Shown: piece by piece, positions 18,163 to 26,717 of the stretch
How the letters are laid out: each line of letters opens with the position of its first letter
Position numbering within the stretch: position 1 is the first letter of the stretch
Origin: Phaeodactylibacter sp.
GTDB lineage: Bacteria; Bacteroidota; Bacteroidia; Chitinophagales; Saprospiraceae
DNA length: 57,793 nucleotides
Direction: 5' to 3'
Assembly (NCBI GenBank): GCA_024102975.1
Contig: JAGFJD010000187.1
Span: 1-57,793, forward strand
The notes under the pieces: generated by a model
Told to the model about the DNA's origin: nothing
The model's input: only the letters and a program-made list of their open reading frames with translations
Database searches by the model: none
Made by a program: the position numbers and the translations under genes

Positions 18163-19095
18163 ATGAAGTTCAAAGAGGACAGGGCTACCCTGCTTGCCTG
18201 CATCGGGATAGCCTTCGTCTTCTGGCTGCTGATCAAGCTCTCTCAAACTTACCGCGCCGAAAAACAAGTCGTCTTCCAGTTCGATATCCCGCCCGGCCAG
18301 GCGCTGGCCACCCTGGCCCCCGACGATATGACAGTGCAAATAGAAGGAACAGGATGGGATTTGCTGTTCGACTTCTTCTCCAGCCGGACCGTCCGGCTTT
18401 TCTATGATTTGTCCGGCACCACTCAGCTCAATCTCACCCGGGCACAGCTCCGGTCGGATATCCTGCAGAACTTATATTCCAACGACATCGCTATCCTGGA
18501 TATCAACCCGGAAACCCTTAACCTGGACCTGGAGGAGAAGTCCTTCAAACTGGTGCCCGTCGTGGCCAGAGACAGCCTTGGTTTTGCTCCGGAACACCAA
18601 CTGAAGTCCCCCGTTACCCTGGTTCCCGATTCAGTTGAAATAGCCGGCCCGGCCACCCTGGTCGCCACTATCGACAAATGGTTTACCGATTCCCTCTTCC
18701 TGCCCGGGCTCAGGGCCAGCGTCACCCGTATGGTTAAGCTCGAAGAACCTGACCGGGAACTTTCTCTGTCGACGGACCAGGTTGAAGCCCGGATCGAAGT
18801 GGAGCCCTTCACGGAAAAAACCATGTTTGTCCCCCTGGTCATTAAAAATGCCCCGGATAGCCTTCGGATTTTCCCGGAAAAGATTACCGTCAGCTGCAAG
18901 CTCGGCCTGAGCCGGTATGATTCCGTTTCCTACCGGGACTTTACCGCCGAAGTTGACCTGAAGGGCGTTTCCCCCAACGCGCCTAACAACAGCGTGCCCA
19001 TCGTGATTACTCAGAAGCCCGGTTTCGTGGAATCCCTGCAGTTTACGCCCAAGTCGGCAAAGTTCTTCATCGTCGAAAAGCCCGAAAAACAATGA
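18163..19095 (+). CDS. YbbR-like (CdaR-type) protein
   Basis: 310 residues with one N-terminal membrane helix (LLACIGIAFVFWLLIKL) and an extracytoplasmic part made of YbbR-like beta modules; SVEIAGPATLVATIDKW is the recognisable module core. In Firmicutes the related CdaR modulates the diadenylate cyclase CdaA. No cyclase gene is near here, so that role is not implied. ATG 18163 avoids overlap with yajC; the frame is open to 18133. It forms an operon with yajC. Confidence 0.8.
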   Translation: MKFKEDRATLLACIGIAFVFWLLIKLSQTYRAEKQVVFQFDIPPGQALATLAPDDMTVQIEGTGWDLLFDFFSSRTVRLFYDLSGTTQLNLTRAQLRSDILQNLYSNDIAILDINPETLNLDLEEKSFKLVPVVARDSLGFAPEHQLKSPVTLVPDSVEIAGPATLVATIDKWFTDSLFLPGLRASVTRMVKLEEPDRELSLSTDQVEARIEVEPFTEKTMFVPLVIKNAPDSLRIFPEKITVSCKLGLSRYDSVSYRDFTAEVDLKGVSPNAPNNSVPIVITQKPGFVESLQFTPKSAKFFIVEKPEKQ

Positions 19096-19098
19096 ACC

Positions 19099-19138
19099 AA
19101 AAAAACTGCCCCGCACATCCACAAGGGCGGCGGGGCAG
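19099..19138 (-). terminator. Strong minus-strand intrinsic terminator
   Basis: CTGCCCCGC and GCGGGGCAG form a perfect 9-bp stem (19106-19138). On the minus strand it is followed by seven Ts (19105-19099). It points leftward, so it serves either a minus-strand transcript carrying the small frame at 19162-19227 or acts as a bidirectional stop after ybbR. Confidence 0.6.
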
Positions 19139-19161
19139 CCCACACACTATGAGAACACCCA

Positions 19162-19227
19162 TTATTTCTTTAGCCGGCTCGCCAGCTGTGATTTTCTTGC
19201 TTTCCTCTTTTGCGAAAATTCGCTCAT
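19162..19227 (-). CDS. Possible 21-residue basic microprotein
   Basis: A short frame starting at ATG 19227, opening MSEFSQKRKARK and ending in RLKK, with eight Lys/Arg in 21 residues. It ends 24 bp before a strong terminator on the same strand. Nothing else on the minus strand explains that terminator. No clear promoter or homologue is recognised, and a frame this short can arise by chance. Confidence 0.3.
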   Translation of the reverse strand: MSEFSQKRKARKSQLASRLKK

Positions 19228-19462
19228 TTGCTGATTTATTAATATAGACGCAGGATTGCCCCCCGAGGTTATGCCCGGATGCGTTATTGTTTTGTTATAA
19301 AAACTTGATTTGGTTAACAATTTCTTTGTATATTATTGATAATCAATAAACTAACCTGTTAAGCCTGTCTTGTTCCAAAACCTTGTAAATGTTGTTTCCG
19401 GATTCTCCGGAGAACCGATAAATGATTATCTTAGTAGCCAGCACTGATAAAAAACTGCCCGC
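19228..19462. promoter_or_regulatory. dnaG upstream region with two palindromes
   Basis: An AT-rich stretch before dnaG holding TTATTGAT-a-ATCAATAA (19333-19349, perfect) and the 12-bp palindrome TTCTCCGGAGAA (19403-19414), the latter about 50 bp before the start. Both are possible regulator sites. I could not place a convincing -33/-7 pair. Confidence 0.35.
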
Positions 19463-21409
19463 ATGATCAAACCAAAGAGCGTAGAGGAGGTACTGGAAAC
19501 CGCCAGGATAGAAGAGGTCGTCCAGGATTTTGTCAACCTCAAGCGGAGGGGGGTGAACATGATCGGCCTTTGCCCATTTCACGCTGAAAAGACCCCGTCC
19601 TTTACGGTATCGCCGTCGAAGGGCTTTTACAAGTGCTTTGGCTGCGGCAAGGGAGGCGATTCTGTAAATTTCCTCATGGAGCTGGAACACATGGAGTTTC
19701 CGGAAGCGATACGCTACCTGGCGAAGAAATACGGCATCCAGCTGGAAGAGACCGAAGTTTCTCAGGAGGTCAGGCAGGAACAGCAATATCAGGAGAGCCT
19801 TTTCCTGGTCAATGAATTCGCCAAAAAATACTACCAGGAGCAACTCTTCAATACGGATCTTGGAAAAAGCGTGGGGTTAAACTACTTCCGGGAAAGAGGC
19901 TTCCGGGAGGAGATACTAAAAAAATTCGGGCTGGGATTCGCTCCCGACAAGACGGACGCGTTTACCCTCCGGGCTACTCATGCCGGCTACAATTTGGACG
20001 TGCTAAAAAAGCTGGGCCTTACAAGCCAGTACGGGCGCGATTTTTTCCGCAACCGGGTGATGTTTGCCATTCACAACCTCTCGGGCAAGGTTATCGGCTT
20101 CGGAGGCCGCATTTTGGTGAAAGATGTGAAGGCGCCTAAGTACATCAACACCCCGGAAACCGAAATATACAACAAGAGCAAGGTGCTATACGGCGCCTTT
20201 TTCGCCAAGCGCGCTATCCGCAAGGAGGACGAGTGCATCCTGGTCGAGGGCTATACCGACGTGCTTTCCCTCCACCAGGCGGGCATCGAGAACGTGGCTG
20301 CCTCCTCCGGGACTTCCCTGACCGTCGAACAGATCCGCCTGGTCAAGCGCTATACCGAAAATATAAAAATTCTCTACGATGGCGACCTGGCCGGCATCAA
20401 AGCCGCCCTCCGGGGCATGGGCATGGTGTTGGAGCAGGGGCTGAACGTGAAGATCGTCCTCCTGCCCGAGGGAGAAGACCCGGACTCCTACCTGCAAAAG
20501 GTGGGCGTCGAGGCCTTCCGGGAGTACATCACCCAACAGGCGAAGGACTTCATCATGTTCCAGGCGGGCCTGCTACAGGAGGAAGCCGCAGGCGACCCGG
20601 TCAAAAAGGCGAAACTGATCAAGGATATCGTCGAAAGCATCGCCAGGATACCCGATCCGCTGAAACGATCCCTTTACGTAAGGGAGTGTGCCAGGATCAT
20701 GGAAGTCGAAGAGCAACTGCTCGTGAATGAGGCCAATAAAGTCGTCGCCTACCAATTTAAAAAAGGCCAGCAGGAGGAGGAACGCGCCCGCCTGAAGGAA
20801 GAAGCGCCGCAACCCGGCGAGGTGTTTGCTCCTCCCGTGCCGCAACCACGGGAAAAACAAGCGCCCACAGGCGACGAATTCCAGGAAAAAGATATTATCC
20901 GCATCCTGATCGCCGGGGGAGGAGAGGTGTTTGACCCGGAGGAGCAGGTCTCCGTCGCGCAGTACATCCTTGCCAATATCGAGGATGTATTAGACTCTTT
21001 CGATTTCCCTCTATACGGACGAATCGCCAGGGAGTGCCATAAACGCCTGCTTGACAACCAGCCTGTCGACACCACTTATTTCCTCAACCATCCCGATGAA
21101 GAAGTCCGCCAGTTGGCTGTAAACCTGCTCAGCAGCCCTTACGAATACAGCGAAAACTGGGAAAAACGCTGGGATATTTTCCTGTCCTCCCAGAAAATGC
21201 CGGACGAGAATTTCGAAAAGGACAGCACTCAGGCCCTCAAGCGATTCAAGCTCCGGAAACTGAACAAGATGATCCGCCAGAATGCAGAGAAAATCCGGCA
21301 GCTCTTCGAACAAAAGTCGGACGACTATATGCTCTACCTCAAGCTGGACCAGAAGCTGAAAGTCATGCGCAACGAATTGGCAGAGGAACTGGGAACCGTC
21401 GTCTTGTGA
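19463..21409 (+). CDS. dnaG: DNA primase
   Basis: 648 residues. It synthesises RNA primers for replication. The N-terminal CHC2 zinc domain has Cys37, His40, Cys58 and Cys61. The TOPRIM core shows VEGYTDVLSLHQAG and LYDGDLAGIKAALRG with the metal-binding acidic residues, and the C-terminal third is the helicase-interacting region. Length and layout match bacterial DnaG. It ends convergent with fbaA, with a strong shared terminator between them. Confidence 0.97.
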   Translation: MIKPKSVEEVLETARIEEVVQDFVNLKRRGVNMIGLCPFHAEKTPSFTVSPSKGFYKCFGCGKGGDSVNFLMELEHMEFPEAIRYLAKKYGIQLEETEVSQEVRQEQQYQESLFLVNEFAKKYYQEQLFNTDLGKSVGLNYFRERGFREEILKKFGLGFAPDKTDAFTLRATHAGYNLDVLKKLGLTSQYGRDFFRNRVMFAIHNLSGKVIGFGGRILVKDVKAPKYINTPETEIYNKSKVLYGAFFAKRAIRKEDECILVEGYTDVLSLHQAGIENVAASSGTSLTVEQIRLVKRYTENIKILYDGDLAGIKAALRGMGMVLEQGLNVKIVLLPEGEDPDSYLQKVGVEAFREYITQQAKDFIMFQAGLLQEEAAGDPVKKAKLIKDIVESIARIPDPLKRSLYVRECARIMEVEEQLLVNEANKVVAYQFKKGQQEEERARLKEEAPQPGEVFAPPVPQPREKQAPTGDEFQEKDIIRILIAGGGEVFDPEEQVSVAQYILANIEDVLDSFDFPLYGRIARECHKRLLDNQPVDTTYFLNHPDEEVRQLAVNLLSSPYEYSENWEKRWDIFLSSQKMPDENFEKDSTQALKRFKLRKLNKMIRQNAEKIRQLFEQKSDDYMLYLKLDQKLKVMRNELAEELGTVVL

Positions 21410-21441
21410 GAGGCAGAGAAAACAAGCGATTGGCAGGCATG

Positions 21442-21508
21442 TTATGCCCTTCCTTAAAAATAGCTCGTTCCCGCCTTAGCTCAAGCTATTTTTTAAGGAA
21501 GGGCATAA
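21442..21508. terminator. Long bidirectional terminator between dnaG and fbaA
   Basis: A 24-base arm beginning TTATGCCCTTCC (21442-21465) is complementary, with one bulge, to 21484-21508. The loop is 18 bases. A-rich and T-rich ends of the arms provide T-runs on both strands, as expected between convergent genes. Confidence 0.8.
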
Positions 21509-21512
21509 AAGC

Positions 21513-22595
21513 TTACTCGCTCCGGTTGATGCAATTCAAATCCTCAAACGCCTGCTTCAGCCTTGCCTTAAAAGACTGTTCGCCGGCCCGCAGCCACTGG
21601 CGGGGGTCGTAAAACTTCTTGTTGGGCTTGTCATCGCCTTCCGGGTTTCCGATCTGGGCCTGCATATAATCGCGCTTGCCCTCGTAGTAATCGCGGACGC
21701 CATCCCAGAAAGCCCACTGCAGGTCGGTATCGATATTCATCTTGATCGCTCCGTAGCCGATGGCTTCCCGGATTTCTTCCTGCGAGGAACCGGAACCGCC
21801 GTGAAAGACGAAGTTGATGGGGTTGTCGGCGGTTTTGAATTTTTCTTTGACGTATTCCTGGGAGTTCTTCAGGATGATGGGCTTGAGCGACACATTACCG
21901 GGCTTGTACACCCCATGGACGTTGCCGAAGGCGGCGGCGACGGTAAACCGGTTGCTCACCTTGCTCAGGGCTTCATAAGCATAACTGACTTCCTCCGGCT
22001 GGGTGTACAGGCGCGAGCTGTCCACGTCGGTATTGTCTACGCCGTCTTCTTCGCCTCCGGTCACGCCCAGCTCGATCTCCAGGGTCATGCCGATCTTGTC
22101 CATGCGTTCCAGGTAGCGCACACAGGTTTCAATGTTCTCCTGGATAGGCTCTTCGGACAAGTCGATCATATGGGAGCTGTACAGGGGGTATCCCCGGCTT
22201 TCGTAGAATTTTTCGCCGGCGTCGATCAGCCCGTCCAGCCAGGGCAGGAGCTTGCGGGCGCAGTGGTCGGTGTGCAGGATAACGGTCACGCCATAAGCTT
22301 TGGCCATGGTATGCACGTGCATGGCGCCGGAAATGCCGCCGAGAATAGCTGCGCGTTGATTTTCGTTGGACAAGCCTTTGCCGGCATTGAATGCGGCGCC
22401 GCCATTGGAGAACTGGATGATCACCGGAGAGTTCACTTCTTTGGCGGTTTCCAGCACGGCATTGATCGTATTGGAGCCTACGACGTTGACTGCCGGCAGG
22501 GCAAAGTCGTTCTCATTGGCGTAGTTGAAAAGGCCCGTCACTTCGTCTCCGTGGAGGACGCCAGTTCGGAAGCGGGTGGAGGTGGATGCAGACAT
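21513..22595 (-). CDS. fbaA: Fructose-bisphosphate aldolase, class II
   Basis: 360 residues, the length of the E. coli FbaA type. It interconverts fructose 1,6-bisphosphate with glyceraldehyde 3-phosphate and dihydroxyacetone phosphate in glycolysis and gluconeogenesis. The sequence shows the first zinc/catalytic region LHTDHCARKLLPWLDG, the LEIELGVTGGEEDGV loop, FGNVHGVYKPGNV, FHGGSGSS and the phosphate-binding MNIDTDLQWA. It is a single gene, with trxB upstream on the same strand separated by a terminator. Confidence 0.97.
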   Translation of the reverse strand: MSASTSTRFRTGVLHGDEVTGLFNYANENDFALPAVNVVGSNTINAVLETAKEVNSPVIIQFSNGGAAFNAGKGLSNENQRAAILGGISGAMHVHTMAKAYGVTVILHTDHCARKLLPWLDGLIDAGEKFYESRGYPLYSSHMIDLSEEPIQENIETCVRYLERMDKIGMTLEIELGVTGGEEDGVDNTDVDSSRLYTQPEEVSYAYEALSKVSNRFTVAAAFGNVHGVYKPGNVSLKPIILKNSQEYVKEKFKTADNPINFVFHGGSGSSQEEIREAIGYGAIKMNIDTDLQWAFWDGVRDYYEGKRDYMQAQIGNPEGDDKPNKKFYDPRQWLRAGEQSFKARLKQAFEDLNCINRSE

Positions 22596-22652
22596 AGCGT
22601 TGAGTTTGCTTTTTTGCTGGAGGGCTGATTTTCAACCCTCGGGTTTTTAAAT

Positions 22653-22704
22653 AAAAAAATGGCTATACGCCGGCCCGTTCAGGTCCGGCAATATAGCCAT
22701 TTTT
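22653..22704 (-). terminator. Intrinsic terminator of trxB
   Basis: AAAAATGGCTATA...GCCGG (22655-22673) pairs with CCGGC...TATAGCCATTTTT (22685-22704). On the minus strand it ends in a T-run. It lies just after the trxB stop and before fbaA. Confidence 0.75.
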
Positions 22705-22737
22705 GAGGATTCGCGGGAATCCCGGGCGGGAAGACTC

Positions 22738-23682
22738 CTAAATTACGCCCATTTCCGTCAGGTAGCGCTCGGCGTCCAGGGCGGCCATACAGCCAGTGCC
22801 GGCGGCCGTGACGGCCTGGCGGTAGATGTTGTCCTGGGCGTCGCCGCTGGCAAAAACGCCCGTAACGTTGGTGCGCGTGCTTTTGCCGTTGGTTTGGATG
22901 TAACCGGTATTGTCCATATCGATCCAACCCTTAAAGATATCCGTATTGGGTTTGTGGCCAATAGCCACAAAGAAACCTTTGACCGGGATGACCGATTCTT
23001 TTTGGGATTGGTTGTTCACGACCTTCACGCCTTCTACTTCTTTTTCGCCAAGGATTTCCAGCGCCTCGGTATTCCAGTGGACCTCGATATTTTCCGTTTT
23101 GAAAACCCGCTCCTGCATGATCTTGGAAGCCCGCAGTTCATCGCGGCGGACCAGCATGTGCACCTTAGGGCATAATTTGGACAAGTACAGCGATTCTTCC
23201 GCTGCCGTATCTCCTCCTCCTACCACTGCGACTTCCTGGCCCCGGAAGAAGAACCCGTCACACACTGCGCAGGCGGAGACCCCTTTGTTGGTGAGCTTTT
23301 TTTCTGATTCCAGGCCCAGCCACTTGGCGCTGGCGCCGGTAGAGATGATAACGCTGTCGGCATGAATCTCGTGTCCGGTTTCGGACCAGGCTTTGTGTAC
23401 CGGGCCGGAGAAGTCCACTTTGGAGATCAGTTCGTAGCGCACATCCGTTCCGAAGCGCTCCGCCTGCTTGCGGAAGTCTTCCATCATTTGGGGCCCCATG
23501 ATACCGTCCGGGTATCCGGGGTAGTTCTCTACGTCTGTGGTGATCATGAGTTGCCCTCCGGGTTCCTGGCCGGTATAGAGCACCGGTTTGAGGTTAGCGC
23601 GGGCGGCATATACTGCCGCAGTGTAGCCTGCCGGGCCGGAGCCGATGATCAGGCATTTAACTCTTTCAATACCTTCTGCCAT
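22738..23682 (-). CDS. trxB: Thioredoxin reductase
   Basis: 314-residue FAD enzyme that reduces thioredoxin with NADPH. It has the FAD motif LIIGSGPAGYTAAVYAARA, the redox centre CAVCDG, the NADPH motif VVGGGDTAAEES and the C-terminal FASGDAQDNIYRQAVTAAGTGC. The ATG at 23682 (MAEGIERVKC) is chosen over the open frame to 23751 because homology begins there. It may serve the thioredoxin-fold protein at 28.3-28.8 kb, among others. Confidence 0.97.
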   Translation of the reverse strand: MAEGIERVKCLIIGSGPAGYTAAVYAARANLKPVLYTGQEPGGQLMITTDVENYPGYPDGIMGPQMMEDFRKQAERFGTDVRYELISKVDFSGPVHKAWSETGHEIHADSVIISTGASAKWLGLESEKKLTNKGVSACAVCDGFFFRGQEVAVVGGGDTAAEESLYLSKLCPKVHMLVRRDELRASKIMQERVFKTENIEVHWNTEALEILGEKEVEGVKVVNNQSQKESVIPVKGFFVAIGHKPNTDIFKGWIDMDNTGYIQTNGKSTRTNVTGVFASGDAQDNIYRQAVTAAGTGCMAALDAERYLTEMGVI

Positions 23683-24171
23683 TTTATTTTTCGCTTTTTT
23701 CTTGCCGCAAAAATATAAATAAAAGGCAAGGAGCAATGTAATTTCCGTCACAGAATGAACGCCCTCTTGCCGGTACTATGATGAAACGCCTGGAAGGCCG
23801 GAGTGGTTGAAACCGGGGCGGCTCATGGATCCCTTGTTTCAAGGCTTTTCACACTAGTAAACAACGGGGTAGTTACTTTCCCGCCGGGAACAAAATGCCG
23901 TTGTCGGTTCCCCTCGACAAGCTCGGGGCCGGGTTCGCCGGCAATCAACGGCTTAGAGGCTGCCGATGAGCAATAATCAACAACTGCCCCGGGACTTCGT
24001 TCCGGAAGCACCAGGCGGACGGGCAACCGGTTCGCTCTTCTGTTGCCCGGATGCCATGCCCTTCCGGCCCGCTCGCCGTCAAATTTCCTCCTTTGGCCTG
24101 TTTTTTTCTCTATTCTGCTATTTTTTGAGTATTTTTAAAGGTAATTTCTTACAGAAGGAAAACAGTGAATT
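23683..24171. other. 489-bp intergenic region without a recognised gene
   Basis: No convincing gene. Near 23907-23940 it holds CCCCTCGACAAGCTCGGGG, resembling the CGACAAGCTC-type palindromic repeat seen in many bacterial genomes. GCCGTTG (about 23893) and CAACGGC (about 23947) bracket it as a wider imperfect dyad. The last ~100 bp before the subtilase gene are T-rich and promoter-like. Confidence 0.45.
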
Positions 24172-25710
24172 ATGATCTATCCTTTGGCATTTACAGGCGC
24201 CCTCGCGAGCCTGGCTCTTTGGTTCCTGTACCGGGCAAACGACACAAAAAGCAAACTCTTCCAATCTTCATTCTTCGGCGCATTAGGCATTTATGCCCTG
24301 TCCGTAATCCTGGCCGACGCTTCTCTGGGCGCCAAACTGGGCACGCTGTTTCGCGACTTCGTAGCCATGGCGGCTTTCGGCCTGGCCTTTCAACTGCTCG
24401 TAACCAACAAACGCTGGATACTGGCCGGCAGCGTAATGGCTCTGGCGGCGCTGGGCTGGTACTACAAAGGCTATATGGCCCACACTTTTTCCCGGGAGAA
24501 CACAGGCCTTCCCACTTACGACCCTTCCGGAGAATTGCTCGTGGAACTGGCGGAAGGTTCCGGGGAAGAGGCCCTGGCCACTGTCGTGCGCAAATACGGG
24601 CTTAAGCTGGAACGGGCCTTTACTCCTGCTTTCCCGGACGCCACCGAACTGGATGACTACTACTCCATAGACGTACCTCCCCGTTATTCCAGCCGCCTGG
24701 ATGAGGTTATCCGCGAACTTCAGGGGATCACCGCAGTAGATTGGGTGGAACCAAACGAAATGGTATCCGTTTCGCCGGAGCCGGCCCGCCGCGAGCTGCC
24801 CGGCATCAACAAAAAATTCGGCATAAACGACCCGGGCCTGGCACATCTGTGGGGCTTTGAAGCCATGGAAGTTGACCGGTTGTTCGATTATCTGGACAAC
24901 CAAAACCTCGCTCCCGAAAGAAAAGCCCTGATCGCGATCCTGGATACCGGGGTGGATGCCGGGCATGAAGACATTAAGGATAACTTCAAGTCCACCAAAC
25001 CAGCTTATGACAACGACCCCAAAGGCCATGGCACTCATTGCGCCGGGATTGCCGCCGCAGTTTCGAACAATGGGGTAGGGGTGGCTTCCTTCTCGAGGGA
25101 CAACCGCTTTGTCCAGGTTACCAGCATCAAGGTGCTTAGCGCTTCCGGCATGGGGTCCCAACGCACCATTATCAAAGGCATCCTGGAAGCCTCCGACACA
25201 GGGGCCGATGTCATCTCGCTTTCCTTGGGCGGGCTTTCCAACCAAACCAAAGAGAGAGCTTACCAGAAAGCGGTGGAATACGCCAACGAGAAGGGCGCTA
25301 TCGTCGTGGCGGCCGCCGGCAATTCCAGCCGCAACGCCAAGAGCTTTGCGCCGGCAGGCGTGCCGGGCGTCATCGCTGTCAGCGCCCTGGATGAAGAACT
25401 CAACCGCGCCGTCTTCTCCAATTATGTCACCGACCTGGATATGGGGATCGCTGCCCCGGGCGTTAATATCTATTCGACCATCCCGAATGGCAACTACAAC
25501 TCCTTCAACGGCACGTCTATGGCCACGCCATACGTTTCCGGCCTCATCGGCCTGCTCAAAAGCCTGGATCCGGGCCTGGACACCAATACGGCTTATGAGA
25601 TCCTCCGCAAATCAGGCAAAAAATCCAAAAACGTAAAAGAAACGGGCAACCTGATCTATCCACTGGGCGCTGTCAAAGAACTGGAACGGCAGAAACAGAA
25701 CCCCCTTTAG
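24172..25710 (+). CDS. Polytopic membrane subtilisin-like protease (S8)
   Basis: 512 residues in two parts. Residues 1-100 contain four hydrophobic helices (about 3-20, 33-48, 60-77, 82-98) instead of a signal peptide. Residues ~120-200 look like an S8 propeptide/inhibitor domain (LDDYYSIDVPPRYSSRLDEV). The protease domain follows with Asp258 (AILDTGVD), His286 (GHGTHCAG) and Ser449 (NGTSMATP), plus the oxyanion Asn in AAAGNSSRNA. The helices should hold the protease at the inner membrane. It is followed after 103 bp by a membrane-anchored nuclease. The activity is well supported; the target is unknown. Confidence 0.9.
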   Translation: MIYPLAFTGALASLALWFLYRANDTKSKLFQSSFFGALGIYALSVILADASLGAKLGTLFRDFVAMAAFGLAFQLLVTNKRWILAGSVMALAALGWYYKGYMAHTFSRENTGLPTYDPSGELLVELAEGSGEEALATVVRKYGLKLERAFTPAFPDATELDDYYSIDVPPRYSSRLDEVIRELQGITAVDWVEPNEMVSVSPEPARRELPGINKKFGINDPGLAHLWGFEAMEVDRLFDYLDNQNLAPERKALIAILDTGVDAGHEDIKDNFKSTKPAYDNDPKGHGTHCAGIAAAVSNNGVGVASFSRDNRFVQVTSIKVLSASGMGSQRTIIKGILEASDTGADVISLSLGGLSNQTKERAYQKAVEYANEKGAIVVAAAGNSSRNAKSFAPAGVPGVIAVSALDEELNRAVFSNYVTDLDMGIAAPGVNIYSTIPNGNYNSFNGTSMATPYVSGLIGLLKSLDPGLDTNTAYEILRKSGKKSKNVKETGNLIYPLGAVKELERQKQNPL

Positions 25711-25813
25711 CCCGATCGGCAATTATTTCCGGCCTTACCCGGCAATTCAGCGTTCCTTCCTTTTTGTCCTGCAACTTTTTGTTATTTTTACCCATCCAAA
25801 CAAATCCATCTGC

Positions 25814-26713
25814 ATGGCAAAATTCCGGATGAACCATGAAACCAGAGGAAAGGCAGCATCGGGCAGCATGATCGTCCGCGTAGGCCTTTTCAGCGCCATC
25901 GTCGGCGGTTTGTTCGTTCTCTTCAATAAATTTACCGGCACCCAGGCTTCCTATCCCGAAACGGAAGAGGCTGCGGCCCCGGGCAGCCCGGCTTATCTCC
26001 CCGAATCCACCTCGGGGGCCATCATCCATCACCAGTACTTTTCCTTATCCTATTCTGAGGAGCACGAACAAGCGGAGTGGGTAGCCTACCGGCTGACCCG
26101 GGAGGAACTGAACCAGCCCTGGTCGGAACGGGTGGATAATTTCCGGCCCGACCCCAAAGTCAGGAGCGGCTCGGCAACACCGGACGATTACCGGCGCTCC
26201 GGATACGACCGGGGCCACCTCGTACCCGCCGCCGACCGGGCGTTCAGCGAGCAAGCGCTCGACGAAACATTTTTCATGAGTAATATCAGCCCCCAGGCAG
26301 CCAACTTTAACAAAGGGATCTGGCGGGAACTGGAAGAGCTCGCCCGGTCCTGGGCCAAGAGCAACGGCGAACTCTACATCGTATCCGGCCCGGTCCTGTC
26401 CATGGCCCCTAAAGGAGTCATCGGCGAAAACGAGGTCTCTGTGCCGGCAGCTTATTATAAGGTGTTGCTCGATGCCAAAGAACCCCAGGTGAAAGGCATT
26501 GGTTTTGTCATCCCCAACGAGGTGAGCTTTGAACCTTTGTACAAATTTGCGCAGCCTATCGATCAGGTGGAAGCAGCCACCGGCATCGATTTCTTTAGGG
26601 GCATCCTTCCTCCGGGCATGGAAGAAGAAGTGGAAAGCGACCTGAATATTGACTTTTGGGAGTTTAGCAAGTCTAAATTCCAGGAGAGAATAGAAAAATG
26701 GAATAACCAATAA
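25814..26713 (+). CDS. DNA/RNA non-specific endonuclease (NUC/EndoG family), membrane-anchored
   Basis: 299 residues. One membrane helix near the N-terminus (IVRVGLFSAIVGGLFVLF) anchors a beta-beta-alpha-metal nuclease domain. The active-site motif is YDRGHLVPAADR (catalytic His135), followed by the metal-ligand Asn region MSNISPQAANFNKGIW. Such enzymes cut single- and double-stranded DNA and RNA, often outside the cytoplasm. It ends four bases before the HerA-like ATPase gene, so the two are probably co-transcribed. The helix is expected to place the catalytic part outside the cytoplasm. Confidence 0.92.
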   Translation: MAKFRMNHETRGKAASGSMIVRVGLFSAIVGGLFVLFNKFTGTQASYPETEEAAAPGSPAYLPESTSGAIIHHQYFSLSYSEEHEQAEWVAYRLTREELNQPWSERVDNFRPDPKVRSGSATPDDYRRSGYDRGHLVPAADRAFSEQALDETFFMSNISPQAANFNKGIWRELEELARSWAKSNGELYIVSGPVLSMAPKGVIGENEVSVPAAYYKVLLDAKEPQVKGIGFVIPNEVSFEPLYKFAQPIDQVEAATGIDFFRGILPPGMEEEVESDLNIDFWEFSKSKFQERIEKWNNQ

Positions 26714-26717
26714 TCAT

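Noticed and set aside
23823..24026. 67-codon minus-strand frame containing PGPELVEG
   Set aside because: That peptide comes from translating the common CGACAAGCTC palindromic repeat; nothing else supports a gene.
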